This document shows positions 10,450-20,264 of a stretch of 60,000 nt of DNA, piece by piece. The notes under the pieces were generated by a model that ran no database searches, was not told the DNA's origin, and was given only the letters and a program-made list of their open reading frames with translations. Position numbers and translations under genes: made by a program. Source of the stretch: Hydractinia symbiolongicarpus (taxonomy: Eukaryota; Cnidaria; Hydrozoa; Anthoathecata; Hydractiniidae); contig NC_079881.1 of assembly GCF_029227915.1 (NCBI RefSeq), forward strand, positions 16,097,501 through 16,157,500, given 5' to 3'. Within the stretch, counting starts at the first letter, position 1. Every line of letters begins with the position of its first letter.

Positions 10450-11681
10450 ATGAGTCAATACGGAGCTACATTAGAATCCTACGCAGAAACGAAGCAGCTT
10501 TTTGGTATCAAAGAACGCCGTCAACGTGTTCAGATTAGTAACATACCATCTACAATTAACCATAATGAAGACCTCTACGTGGATATCCCCAACATGCGAG
10601 AGGATGAGGTTATATTTCCAGGGACTATCAAGGTACTGTTTGACCTGGAAGTGACGGCTACTAACACGAAACGTACCATCGTCTCGAATATCGGCGAAAC
10701 GTTGGTGCGAGATCTACGTATTACCTTGAACGGTAACAAGGTGCAAAATATATCTGATATTAACACCTTCGCAGTCTACAAACACCTCTGGTACCCAAAT
10801 TTGACAGTGACAACAACTTCATTTTGGAGGCGATCAACCACAAAGACGGGACCATCAGGGCCTTACAGGTCAAAGCTACTGACTATGTCGGGACGGATGA
10901 GGAGAAACCCATCGCTGTGGCCTATGCTAACACTTTCTGTATTCTTTTGGGGCAGCTCTTTGAGTTGACTAGAGACTTGCCGTTTTACCAGGCAGGGCTC
11001 CATGACAGGCTACAGTTTGTCCTACATTGCATCATACGGTGACGTTATAAAGAATGCAGGGACAGTAGCCTCGGGGAGCACGGCAGCCAAGACGGCCGAT
11101 GCCACATATAAAATTACCAACATCAAGCTGGAGTTCGACAAAATCACTCATGAAGGCCTAGCAAGTGAGATACTCCGTTCCAAGGTCGTCACAATGAAGA
11201 AGCAGGACACAAGCTACAATTTACAGATTGACACTCCGGTGAAAAGTCTAAAGGGTGTCTTACGGATATTTGTGGACCCTTCAAAAGTTATGGCCTATTC
11301 AGGCATCAACAAGGTCTTCTATAATCCCAAGATTGTTAAAGTTAGCGTCATGGTGGAAGGTGAACCCAATGAGCTCTACTCACATGCCATACTTCCCAGG
11401 GATCACCTAGAGCAGAGTGTGAACCTCTTCGGCAGTCATGATTCTAACGTTACGATTGGCCAATTTTTTAATGAACGGTACGCGTTGTTTATCGATTTCC
11501 GAACCTCTCCTGATCATACCGTACATGGTAGTGGGAGACCTTTACAACGCCTTAGTGACGGCATTACGTTGCATATGACCAAGAAAGCCGACGGAACTGG
11601 GGATTCAGGTGCTATGTGTACTTGCTTCAGGATGCGCAGTTGAATATCTTAGACGGGCGTTATCATAGTGTTGAGTACTAA
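10450..11681 (+). pseudogene. Major-capsid-like protein of a Polinton-type element
   Basis: The start ATG at 10450 directly follows TATAATAAA. Four in-order segments lie in alternating frames. The first has NIPSTINHNEDLYVDIPNM and LVRDLRITLNGNKVQNISD. The second has DRDLPFYQAG-like LTRDLPFYQAGLHDRLQF. The third has ADATYKITNIKLEFD, VKSLKGVLRIFVDP, VFYNPKIVKVSVMVEG, YALFIDFRTS and HGSGRPLQRLSDGITL. The last has YVYLLQDAQLNI and ends at TAA 11679. I recognise this block order from multicopy cnidarian proteins that co-occur with Polinton genes and are taken to be the major capsid protein, though I cannot verify the fold here. Breaks lie near 10800, 11015 and 11600. Full length would be about 410 residues. 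Confidence 0.65.
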
Positions 11682-11684
11682 TAA

Positions 11685-12083
11685 ATGGCAACTATCGCTG
11701 TTCTTGTTGCAGGTGCTGCAATTAACACACTAGCATTCAGCGGTACAAACTTTCTATTTAGCAAGCTCTCAGGATACGGAGAAGCGGAGAGGAAAAGGCC
11801 TGACCAAGCAATTGAGAAACTACAATCGGCCCAAGCTCAATGGGTCTGAGACCGTCAGGATAAAATAGACTGGTTTAACAAAAAACGGGATATGCAAGTA
11901 AAGGCCGGTAAGAGCCTTCAAGAGCTGGAGGACGATATGTACAAATACTACATCGCCTCGAATGATAAGGTTCCGAAATTGTTGGATTATAACACACCCT
12001 CCCAGAAACAACAAGATGGCGAACTCAGCTTTATCGTTGGATCATTGAGCATTCTAGGATTTGTAGCATGCAAACATTTGTAG
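11685..12083 (+). pseudogene. Small two-helix membrane protein, one TGA inside
   Basis: ATG 11685 comes 3 bp after the capsid-like stop, with TACTAATAAATG at the start. There are 133 codons with one in-frame TGA at 11847. The N-terminus (IAVLVAGAAINTLAFSGT) and C-terminus (LSFIVGSLSILGFVAC) are hydrophobic. Between them is a charged, helical segment (ERKRPDQAIEKLQSAQAQW, KSLQELEDDMYKYY). The family is not recognised. Small membrane proteins next to the capsid gene are common in Polintons, so a minor virion component is a reasonable guess. Confidence 0.5.
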
Positions 12084-12109
12084 GTCGTTTCTGACATATA
12101 ATAAAAGAA

Positions 12110-13056
12110 ATGTCAAAACCATATATCGTTACCGAAAAAGGGGCGAAAAAATTAAGCTAAGTTTACTACGCTCTGGAACATCCGTGGACCGGACGCAAGA
12201 CCATCAAATTGCTTGCAAAGGAGAGCGGCTTATCCAAAAAGCTAGTCACCCACTGGCTTTCTCGTCAGATGCTCAGGCTGAGACACATCAAAGGCCCGAA
12301 ACGTATCGATTATCCTCACTTCAGTATTACAAGATCGAACGAGATGCACCAGTTTGATCTACTGCATATGCCCCACGATAGGGTATATGGAAACACCTAC
12401 AAATACATCTTGACAGGCATTGACGTGGCTTCAATGTTAGGAGACCCCTACGGACGAAAAAAGCCAGTGAATTCGCAGACATGATTAAGGACATTTATAA
12501 AGCGGGACCTCTTCAATATCTCAATATTTTTCAATGCGACAATGGTAGTGAGTTCAAGTCAGATGTAACAAAATTGTTAGAGTACAATGGGGTTGAAATT
12601 AAGAGGGCTACTACAAAATACCACCACACTTTAACGACCTTTGTGGAGAGCTATAACAAGGTACTCGCTGAAAGACTATTCAAGCCTCAAGATGCACAGG
12701 AGCTGGTCTCTGAGGATACTAGTAGTATTCGGGTGAAAAACTTATATACCATAGTGAAAAGTCTCAAAAATACCAAGACTGCCATGATCGGTATTAAGCC
12801 TAACAGGACGATCAAACTCGATGGGGTACCGCTTGCGAAAAGCGAAGAATATCCTGAAAAAAAACCCTTACCTGAGGATGGTTTGTACCTCTATCTGTTA
12901 CAACCCGGGGAAGTGTATGATGATCAAAAGAGACGTGCTACCGACGCTTTTTGGAGCAGCAAAATGTATAGGTTGGACCGTATCTTAGCGGGTAGTCGTA
13001 TTTTGTACTATTTAAAGGACGGTCCTGAAAGAAGCTTTGTATCAGAAGAACTCTAG
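12110..13056 (+). pseudogene. Retroviral-type integrase (Polinton integrase)
   Basis: The start at about 12110 is preceded by TATAATAAAAG. An N-terminal segment (GRKTIKLLAKESGLSKKLVT) is followed by the rve catalytic core: first Asp in HQFDLLHMP, then TGIDVAS, second Asp in FQCDNGSEFK, and the Glu in FVESYNKVLAERL, giving a complete D,D-35-E set. The C-terminus (FWSSKMYRLDRIL, LYYLKDGPERSFV) resembles the chromo/SH3-like end of such integrases. Its role is inserting element ends into the host genome. It is broken by an in-frame TAA near 12158 (after KKLS) and a frameshift near 12440-12460, so no intact enzyme is made. Confidence 0.8.
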
Positions 13057-13057
13057 C

Positions 13058-13905
13058 TTATTCCTTTTGTCTATAACTTTCACTACTTACAAGAGTAGTA
13101 AAAATTGTGTTTGGTTGGGTGTATTCAGGTCTGAGTGCACCCCCAGGACTGGTTATAGCGTCTGCGTAGTCCTCTAGTGTCGGAACACCCAAGTCGTACA
13201 GGTAATGCCGAGCAAGATCTATAAGCCCAAGATGGTTTCTGTAACTCTCCACGTGCCCATCTTCTTCAAACCGATTAAAGGCGTGTATAGCGTTGGGTTT
13301 GTCGATGACAACAATCTCCTCCGCGCCTGAGTAGTTGTCCTTGAACCACAATCTCTTTTTGCTAATATTTCGCCTCTGAACACACGTACAGTAATAGGGA
13401 AGATGATGGTACTCATCATTCTCTGGCGTGGTATGCTTACGGTGGATGATGATGACATTGTCTTTTCCGGGATCCTGAGCACTGGGTACATATCTTTCCC
13501 TAAGCCTCGCATTTTCCTGGGTATGTACCTCAAGTTCATCCCCCAGCACCATAAGCTGGTTTTCTCTATCCTCAATTATCTCGTCGCCGAGAAATGCCAG
13601 GGCCATATTCTTGTCCTCAATTGCCGCAGCAAGCTTTTGAATTTTCCCGGGTAGCACCTCTTCTACAACCCACTCTAAAAAGGGTTCTGCGTCAGGTTGA
13701 CAACATCACAGAAGGAAGGTATATAGGCTGGCGTCAGTCAGCAAAACTGTGTTTGGTTGGGTATACTCAGATCTAAGTACATCTAATCGCATTTTATACT
13801 TGTTAGGAACATATCGCTGAATAGCTTGTACCCCAGCCCGTCGTTTATATCCTACAGCTCTCCAAACATCGGAGGCTACAATACATTAAACTTTATCCTA
13901 GACAT
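13058..13905 (-). pseudogene. BRO-family protein: BRO-N domain plus DUF3627-like C-terminus
   Basis: The N-terminal part reads VASDVWRAVGYKRRAGVQAI, EYTQPNTVLLTDASLYTFLL, a TGA, then QPDAEPFLEWVVEEVLP. This is the order of the BRO-N domain (xxxDVxxxLGYxx ... hxNTxLLxExxLY ... AxxFxxWVxxEVLP) of baculovirus and NCLDV BRO proteins, a DNA-binding type. The C-terminal part has a short coiled region (ELEVHTQENARLRERYVP), then DNVIIIHRKH and LPYYCTCVQRR, resembling the domain that follows KilA-N/BRO-N in iridoviruses. The ATG at 13905 overlaps the ATPase stop (ATGTCTAG). A one-base shift near 13880 and the TGA near 13710 break it. The tail repeats the motif EYTQPNT. Confidence 0.65.
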
Positions 13906-14538
13906 AAAATGATCGGACTTGTTTTCCTTGGAACATATCAACCGCTGCAAGAGACATTTCTAATATAGCAATGTAAGCCAGAGGTTTCCACTCAAGGATT
14001 TTATAGCTTCTAGGATGTTCCAATCTCACATACAGGCATGCGTGCTTGGATTTTTTCAGCTCAGCCTTGATATTATCCCAGTCTGAAATAAGGTTGGTTT
14101 CTTCGTCTATCATCTACATATTGGGCCTTTCGTGGGGTAATGCAGTGTACGACTGCGTGAGTAGCCACAGGCTATGTTTACGATACCTACCACTGATGGC
14201 AAGCTCAAGTAGGGGTTGTCTCCGCTTATCGAGGCTCTCGTCGGCTATACAGTCATCGACTATAAATAGACTCTCTTCACCTGCCACTAACGATGATAAT
14301 TTCGCTATCCATTCAAACAGCTGCTCCTTAAGATCGATCAGGAACACATAGTCGTCCCGCCAGAACAAGGCTCTCTCAAAGTAGGTCGTATTCCATTTCA
14401 GAGTAAAGCATAACACGACTACGTTGTGATAGTGTCCCTATACTCATTCTCGACCAGGTCCAGGACACGTTGTGTTTTTCTGGATGATGTCGGGCCCGTG
14501 AAGATTGCCGTATGGAAGTTTCTTACAACATCTAACAT
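13898..14538 (-). pseudogene. FtsK/HerA-type genome-packaging ATPase
   Basis: The start at 14538 is preceded by CTATCAATAAATG. Walker A is GPTSSRKT in the first 20 residues. After a frameshift near 14424, Walker B appears as SLFIVDDCIAD, followed by the sensor-like LWLLTQSYTALPHERPN and then, past an in-frame TAG at 14114, a C-terminal segment ending SFYV. This layout matches the Polinton/adintovirus packaging ATPase, which pumps DNA into capsids. At about 210 residues it is close to the usual length. It lies upstream of and overlaps BRO, so the two were probably co-expressed. Confidence 0.75.
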
Positions 14539-14601
14539 TTATTGATAGCCCCATTTCTTCTTATCTATTTTAAGGTATATCGCGGCGCAGGTAAAACAAA
14601 C

Positions 14602-15066
14602 TCATACGCCGCCGTGATTTTTCACCAAAGACCCCCGGCAGGCAGGGCAGAACTTGGTCTTTTGAGTATGGCATACGAGGTGTAGAGGATCAAACACTAT
14701 CTTATCCTCTTGGTACCGCAGTACTTTGCGGTACCTCTTGATGAGCCGTGCCTTCTCCGGGATGACATGGGATGACTCAGAGGGTGCTCCGATGGGTAAC
14801 AGTTCAATATACCTCTACACAATGTCGTACGAGAGTAGGGTATAGAGAAGTAGGTAATCTTCATCCTGTCTAAACCCTCTACTTTCCCTTTCAATATTAA
14901 TAGGATTTACCCCATCCTAGATATCACGGTCCTTGCATTTGTTTTTGGCACGCTGCTCCTTCGCCTTATCCAGGCAACCTATGCAACTTTTTGTTCGACT
15001 ATTCCCCCTAATCCTGAATTTGTTTAAGGAAAGAAGGTGCTTGCATTTTGAGCATTTCTTCTCCAT
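14602..15066 (-). pseudogene. Zinc-finger protein with N-terminal CxxC pairs
   Basis: ATG 15066 is preceded by TATTTACAA. The protein starts MEKKCSKCKHLLSLNKFRIR and continues KSCIGCLDKAKEQ, giving two CxxC pairs. It has a long middle (IPEKARLIKRYRKVLRYQE) and ends with FCPACRGSLVKNHGG, another CxxC. There are 155 codons with two in-frame TAGs. The N-terminus is clearly related to the next gene upstream (15252-15560), so the two arose by duplication. It is probably a nucleic-acid-binding or regulatory protein; the family is not named. Confidence 0.5.
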
Positions 15067-15251
15067 TTGTAAATAACAAGCCTATTCCGGGACTCGCCCT
15101 TGAGTGTAATACCCTAGCAACATCAGCAAGCGTCGGGGACTTGCCGGTTTCTTGATATTGGTAAGGTACCTTTTAATGAATGTGCAAGAACTCGTAGTCT
15201 TTCCAGGTCATACTTTCAGAAGACTGGGCTTCAACATGGGCCGCAGCGCAG

Positions 15252-15560
15252 CTATGAGCTCCTTGTTTTCATGTAGAGACTGGTTGCTGGGGCGATTAAC
15301 AGATTAACATTAGTGAGATGAGCTGCATTACAATCCTTACACTGATATCTTTGTTTTTGATGGAGGCAAATCCCACCTCCCTTACACACCTTGCACTGAT
15401 ATTTTTTACGATGATGTGGGCACCTTGCGCGTTCCCGCGACACCCGGTTAGCAGCGAGGCAATCCTTGCACTGTTGATTCTTTTGACCATTACACTTGAT
15501 CTTGAAATGGTTCAAGGGGAGATTGTGCTTACATTTCGAGCAGATCATGGCCTTCTCCAT
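15252..15560 (-). CDS. Cys/His-rich protein with EsV-1-7-like repeats
   Basis: An intact 102-residue frame. The N-terminus (MICSKCKHNLPLNHFKIK, QQCKDCLAAN) parallels the zinc-finger gene downstream. It is followed by RCPHHRKKYQCKVCKGGGIC, then LHQKQRYQCKDC. The C-x-H-x(n)-CKxC-x-GG-x-IC-x-H-x(n)-CKxC spacing is that of EsV-1-7 cysteine-rich repeats, known from a brown-algal virus and from algal and NCLDV proteins. It probably binds zinc; its role in the element is unknown. It has no TATAATAAA at the start, so its expression signal differs or the motif has decayed. Confidence 0.5.
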   Translation of the reverse strand: MEKAMICSKCKHNLPLNHFKIKCNGQKNQQCKDCLAANRVSRERARCPHHRKKYQCKVCKGGGICLHQKQRYQCKDCNAAHLTNVNLLIAPATSLYMKTRSS

Positions 15561-15736
15561 GTTGATTTCTATCTCTCATAGAGCGATAGAAATTTTACTA
15601 GACGCTCTATTTTGGTTTGGGGACTATACTTGCGGGAATCCACCCTTTCTTGACGGCTATTTCACGACTCGCCCTACTTGCTGCAAACTAGGCCACCATC
15701 TTGGTAGACAGCCTTGTTATAATTGTTACAGCCTTG

Positions 15737-15850
15737 TTATAATTTCTTACCTGCCATGGCATAAGCGAAGGTGAAACTAAGGTCTACAACGGTTTCGTAG
15801 AGCATATCCAGGATCTCCTTCTCCTTTGGGGTTACGTTGCTTGTAGTCAT
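15737..15850 (-). CDS. Small 37-residue protein, unknown
   Basis: ATG 15850 is directly preceded by TATATATAATAA, the element's start motif. The frame MTTSNVTPKEKEILDMLYET is followed by a short hydrophobic stretch (LSFTFAYAMAG) and TAA. It may originally have been longer: the sequence after the stop (15660-15737) contains a 17-bp direct repeat (CAGCCTTGTTATAATT) and stays open for a while. No family is recognised. The call rests on the promoter-like motif and position between two real genes. Confidence 0.35.
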   Translation of the reverse strand: MTTSNVTPKEKEILDMLYETVVDLSFTFAYAMAGKKL

Positions 15851-15872
15851 TTATTATATATATATGTGGCTT

Positions 15873-16175
15873 CTACTGCCGGGGCTCGGGTTCCGGGTTT
15901 TGAGATTCTCCATCATTTTTGCCTCTACCAAATTTGTACCAGACGCCTACTCCTATCGCCAATACGGCCAAAGTCCCTACACCGTACATATAGGTGTTTT
16001 CCATTGACTTGTGAGGACCTGCGACAGCTTCTTGATCATCTGGTGAAGAACCTTTGCCCACGTTCTTCTGTATGTGGGTCTTGTTCTTTCGGTTCCATTC
16101 TGCAAGTCTCTTGCCAGCAGCAACACGACCTTCCTTCTTCTTGGTTATGACATGGTTAGTAGACTCCTCACTCAT
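15873..16175 (-). CDS. Small single-pass membrane protein
   Basis: An intact 100-residue frame from ATG 16175 (preceded by CTTATAACAA). The basic N-terminal half (ITKKKEGRVAAGKRLAEWNR) is followed by one hydrophobic helix (MYGVGTLAVLAIGVGVWYKF) and a short charged tail (NPEPEPRQ). There is no signal peptide, so it is probably a tail-side anchor with the N-terminus inside. The family is not recognised. Similar small basic membrane proteins are usual in Polinton gene clusters. Confidence 0.5.
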   Translation of the reverse strand: MSEESTNHVITKKKEGRVAAGKRLAEWNRKNKTHIQKNVGKGSSPDDQEAVAGPHKSMENTYMYGVGTLAVLAIGVGVWYKFGRGKNDGESQNPEPEPRQ

Positions 16176-16204
16176 TTGTTATAAGCCCTAAGACTTACAA
16201 CAAA

Positions 16205-16501
16205 TTACTTCTTTTTTACTACAAGATGGATAGATAGGCTCTGATCTTCAAGGATCTCCATAGTCTCTTTTATCTCTTTCAGTATAGCTTCGGGAGTGTT
16301 TAGATCTCTCTCAAAGTATCTCAAGAACTCTCTAAAGGTCATGGATTCTTTCTTTGGTGGAGCTATTCCAAGCTACCTCTCTCTCATCAGTGTCGCTAGC
16401 TGGTGCCCCTGGGCAACTTTTCCCGGGTGCTTTTTGTTTACTTCAACATTTTTTTCCGCAGATTGTTGCTTATTGATAATAACACTACACGCGCTGCTCA
16501 T
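16205..16501 (-). pseudogene. Small charged helical protein, one TAG inside
   Basis: ATG 16501 overlaps the stop of the preceding gene (ATGA). There are 99 codons with one in-frame TAG after LMRER. The second half (MTFREFLRYFERDLNTPEAI, EIKETMEILEDQSL) is strongly helical. The family is not recognised. The overlapping stop/start indicates translational or transcriptional linkage with the 155-residue gene. Confidence 0.4.
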
Positions 16502-16965
16502 CTTTGTTTCCTTTGGTCTCTGAGCCATCCTCTTTTTTGCTCATATGTCTCGCTGTATGGCCTGCAACCAAAGTTGGAGCTAGACATCAACCAATAGTGC
16601 AGTAGACAAGGATCCCGAGATCTGTCATGGCATCCCGGGATAATGGGATTCTCTTCAATGTCTTTTTGGAGCTCCTCGACGACATTTCCAATCAGGTTTG
16701 CGTATAGGCTGACCACGTGAGTAGTCAACGCCTTGGCCGTCTTTCCCCCCTTCTCTTGGAGCTCACGTTGTACGTACTCAGCATGCACCTTGTCGATGGC
16801 CTCATCGGGAGCATTGTCTATAAAGGCTTCTTTGCATTTCTTAGGTAGGAGATGCCCTTTACATTTCCTCAGGGCCTCCTTCAGGACCTGGCGTTTATCG
16901 GTGGGTTTCTCAACGTGTTCATAGGTTGATTCTGCAGAGTCAAACATCTGTACAAGGTCCGACAT
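16498..16965 (-). CDS. 155-residue helical protein, unknown
   Basis: An intact frame. I choose the Met at 16965 (MSDLVQMFDSAESTYEHVEK) because TACAATAAAGAGG lies just before it; an upstream extension would begin with a poly-Phe artefact. The sequence is charged and helical (DKRQVLKEALRKCKGHLLPK, VHAEYVQRELQEKGGK). No known domain is seen. Its 5' half is duplicated at 18436-18729. Position next to PolB suggests an accessory replication or virion role, which is unproven. Confidence 0.5.
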   Translation of the reverse strand: MSDLVQMFDSAESTYEHVEKPTDKRQVLKEALRKCKGHLLPKKCKEAFIDNAPDEAIDKVHAEYVQRELQEKGGKTAKALTTHVVSLYANLIGNVVEELQKDIEENPIIPGCHDRSRDPCLLHYWLMSSSNFGCRPYSETYEQKRGWLRDQRKQR

Positions 16966-18500
16966 CCTCTTTATTGTACGGCAATATCGAAAAAAAAAAA
17001 AACGCAATCAGGTCATAGGATAGTATTACGGCATTATACAAACACAATTCCATTTAGTTATCTTCGGGTGTCTACCGGCGGCAGTGACCTCTGGCCAGCA
17101 TTGAAACTTGGTCTGGTTGAAAAAGCCTTTTATCATCCTTCCTCCCTGTTAAGGGCTAACTTGTTCACCTCTTGTGTAAAGAACTTATGGCTCTTGTTTT
17201 GAATTAGCACCTGGCTTTTGTATATGTTAACGCCCTCCTCCAAGCATCGTCTATAGTCGTCTAAGGTGATAGACTTCTTGGTCACGCATCTCTTTACGCC
17301 CTTGGTTTTGCGATCACAGCCCTCTTTTGATATACTCTCGTAGGCATATAGTTTTGCTCTCAGGGTGATGAACTTGGTCATGATTTTTCCTGCTAGCTTA
17401 TCTTTTATCAGGCCAACCACTTTCTGGTTTTTCCCTATGGGGAGAGGTCTTCCATCATCTGGATTATAGGCACTCGTATCGAAACGTGTCTCGAAATCTT
17501 GTGCAATGTCGCGATAAAAGTCTTCCGTTCGAATGTGGTATACAAAGCTGTCTCTACCCATACAACAGAGCTGCAGCTTGCTACCATATTTGGCCTGCAT
17601 ATAGTCATAGTGAAACTCATACATCACAATTAATGACATTTCCAATATGGCCTGGCCTATATACACCGCTTGTCCATTTTGACCTCCGTCTTACCCATCT
17701 CTACACCTAGGTGCTTACTGAACCGACTTGCACCCTTAAAGTTGGGTTTCATCACGAGTTTTATATACTTATCCTCGTTGGTGACCAGCTGAATGTTGCG
17801 GTGGTTCCTAATGTTTTCCATGCTCTTGCCGAACACCGAGATGTTCATCAACTTATAGAAATCCTTCTCGAAGTCATTTTTGCCAGCAGTCCTCAGCCTC
17901 GTGTTGTGATCTATATACGCTTTAAGCCATGGCTTTTGGTTAAACTGAATGACCCTATGAACCTTCTTAAGTTTAAGTCCGTGCTTTATAGCCTCGTGAA
18001 GGGCTCTGATATGCACTACATATCCACGCTTGTTTTTCAAATTTGGTACCAGTTTCTCGACTTTGTTGATCACCATGCGTTCGGTGAGAAACGGTAGCTC
18101 GTTATGTGTATCGTGTAGCCTCTCGGGGTAGTCTATATCAATCTCTAAAATGTACCCATACTTGCTCTTTTCGACAAGCTTTATGGTTCGTCTTTCTGTA
18201 AATGCCTCGACGTTGGAGATCCATTTGAAACCATCCGTTGGTAGGTCTTGACACATGGCCCAGTCATAGAGATTGTTCGCATTCAAATACTGTAGGTAGG
18301 AGGATTCGTCATCCGGGTTATACTGGTCTCCCATGTACTTGTTATTATCTTTGGCATACTGGTGTACAGCCTGGGTTATACCTCCTCTTATACCTTTTTC
18401 AAACATAAAAAACATGTTGAGATCCGTGAGGAGCTCTAACCTAATTCGGCTAAACTTGAGAGCTGCCTACCATGCCAGGTCAGGTGCACTGTAAAAGTGT
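16737..18500. repeat. 1,764-bp tandem duplication, unit 1
   Basis: Matches 18501-20264 with an offset of exactly 1,764 bp. The ORF translations inside are identical residue for residue, and the sequence blocks compared by eye show no difference. Outside the unit, similarity stops at once (16736 G against 18500 T; 18500 T against 20264 C), with no obvious microhomology. Confidence 0.9.
17133..18500 (-). pseudogene. PolB core, duplicated extra copy (5'-truncated)
   Basis: This copy begins inside the gene at the duplication junction. The TAG after APDLAW is present. Motif A appears as YLQYLNANNLYDWAM, and motif B as KDFYKLMNISVFGKSMEN. A frameshift near 17660 (KMDKRCI then stop) is followed by YIGQAILEMSL and a motif C region reading LCCMGRDSFVYH, where the family has D-T-D. 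The end is LALNREEG. It is identical to the copy at 18897-20264 and lacks the exonuclease part. Confidence 0.8.
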
Positions 18501-18729
18501 CCGTCTTTCCCCCCTTCTCTTGGAGCTCACGTTGTACGTACTCAGCATGCACCTTGTCGATGGCCTCATCGGGAGCATTGTCTATAAAGGCTTCTTTGCA
18601 TTTCTTAGGTAGGAGATGCCCTTTACATTTCCTCAGGGCCTCCTTCAGGACCTGGCGTTTATCGGTGGGTTTCTCAACGTGTTCATAGGTTGATTCTGCA
18701 GAGTCAAACATCTGTACAAGGTCCGACAT
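18436..18729 (-). pseudogene. Truncated copy of the 155-residue protein
   Basis: Duplicated 5' part of the gene at 16498-16965, identical through ELQEKGGK. It then runs across the duplication junction into PolB-derived sequence in a wrong frame (TDTFTVHLTWHGRQ) and stops. A by-product of the tandem duplication. Confidence 0.8.
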
Positions 18730-20264
18730 CCTCTTTATTGTACGGCAATATCGAAAAAAAAAAAAACGCAATCAGGTCATAGGATAGTATTACGGCATTA
18801 TACAAACACAATTCCATTTAGTTATCTTCGGGTGTCTACCGGCGGCAGTGACCTCTGGCCAGCATTGAAACTTGGTCTGGTTGAAAAAGCCTTTTATCAT
18901 CCTTCCTCCCTGTTAAGGGCTAACTTGTTCACCTCTTGTGTAAAGAACTTATGGCTCTTGTTTTGAATTAGCACCTGGCTTTTGTATATGTTAACGCCCT
19001 CCTCCAAGCATCGTCTATAGTCGTCTAAGGTGATAGACTTCTTGGTCACGCATCTCTTTACGCCCTTGGTTTTGCGATCACAGCCCTCTTTTGATATACT
19101 CTCGTAGGCATATAGTTTTGCTCTCAGGGTGATGAACTTGGTCATGATTTTTCCTGCTAGCTTATCTTTTATCAGGCCAACCACTTTCTGGTTTTTCCCT
19201 ATGGGGAGAGGTCTTCCATCATCTGGATTATAGGCACTCGTATCGAAACGTGTCTCGAAATCTTGTGCAATGTCGCGATAAAAGTCTTCCGTTCGAATGT
19301 GGTATACAAAGCTGTCTCTACCCATACAACAGAGCTGCAGCTTGCTACCATATTTGGCCTGCATATAGTCATAGTGAAACTCATACATCACAATTAATGA
19401 CATTTCCAATATGGCCTGGCCTATATACACCGCTTGTCCATTTTGACCTCCGTCTTACCCATCTCTACACCTAGGTGCTTACTGAACCGACTTGCACCCT
19501 TAAAGTTGGGTTTCATCACGAGTTTTATATACTTATCCTCGTTGGTGACCAGCTGAATGTTGCGGTGGTTCCTAATGTTTTCCATGCTCTTGCCGAACAC
19601 CGAGATGTTCATCAACTTATAGAAATCCTTCTCGAAGTCATTTTTGCCAGCAGTCCTCAGCCTCGTGTTGTGATCTATATACGCTTTAAGCCATGGCTTT
19701 TGGTTAAACTGAATGACCCTATGAACCTTCTTAAGTTTAAGTCCGTGCTTTATAGCCTCGTGAAGGGCTCTGATATGCACTACATATCCACGCTTGTTTT
19801 TCAAATTTGGTACCAGTTTCTCGACTTTGTTGATCACCATGCGTTCGGTGAGAAACGGTAGCTCGTTATGTGTATCGTGTAGCCTCTCGGGGTAGTCTAT
19901 ATCAATCTCTAAAATGTACCCATACTTGCTCTTTTCGACAAGCTTTATGGTTCGTCTTTCTGTAAATGCCTCGACGTTGGAGATCCATTTGAAACCATCC
20001 GTTGGTAGGTCTTGACACATGGCCCAGTCATAGAGATTGTTCGCATTCAAATACTGTAGGTAGGAGGATTCGTCATCCGGGTTATACTGGTCTCCCATGT
20101 ACTTGTTATTATCTTTGGCATACTGGTGTACAGCCTGGGTTATACCTCCTCTTATACCTTTTTCAAACATAAAAAACATGTTGAGATCCGTGAGGAGCTC
20201 TAACCTAATTCGGCTAAACTTGAGAGCTGCCTACCATGCCAGGTCAGGTGCACTGTAAAAGTGC
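18501..20264. repeat. 1,764-bp tandem duplication, unit 2
   Basis: The second copy, head to tail with unit 1. It carries the PolB palm/thumb region and the 5' part of the 155-residue gene. Being next to the 5' part of PolB, it is the copy in the original context on that side. Confidence 0.9.
18897..20264 (-). pseudogene. PolB palm and C-terminal region, original-context copy
   Basis: Continues from the exonuclease part upstream. In order: TAG replacing a codon after SAPDLAW, EKGIRGG, motif A (LNANNLYDWAM), motif B (LMNISVFGKSMEN), a frameshift near 19424, then the motif C region MGRDSF and LRAKLYAYES, ending NREEG. Polinton-type PolB is the protein-primed replicative polymerase. The family motif C has two metal-binding aspartates; here the first is Gly (GGT), so catalysis would be lost even without the frame breaks. 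Confidence 0.8.

Noticed and set aside
15318-15774. Plus-strand hydrophobic frames
   Set aside because: Complementary to the Cys-rich gene and spacer; no independent support.
17711-19861. Plus-strand 128-residue frames opposite PolB
   Set aside because: Antisense shadows of the polymerase, duplicated with it.
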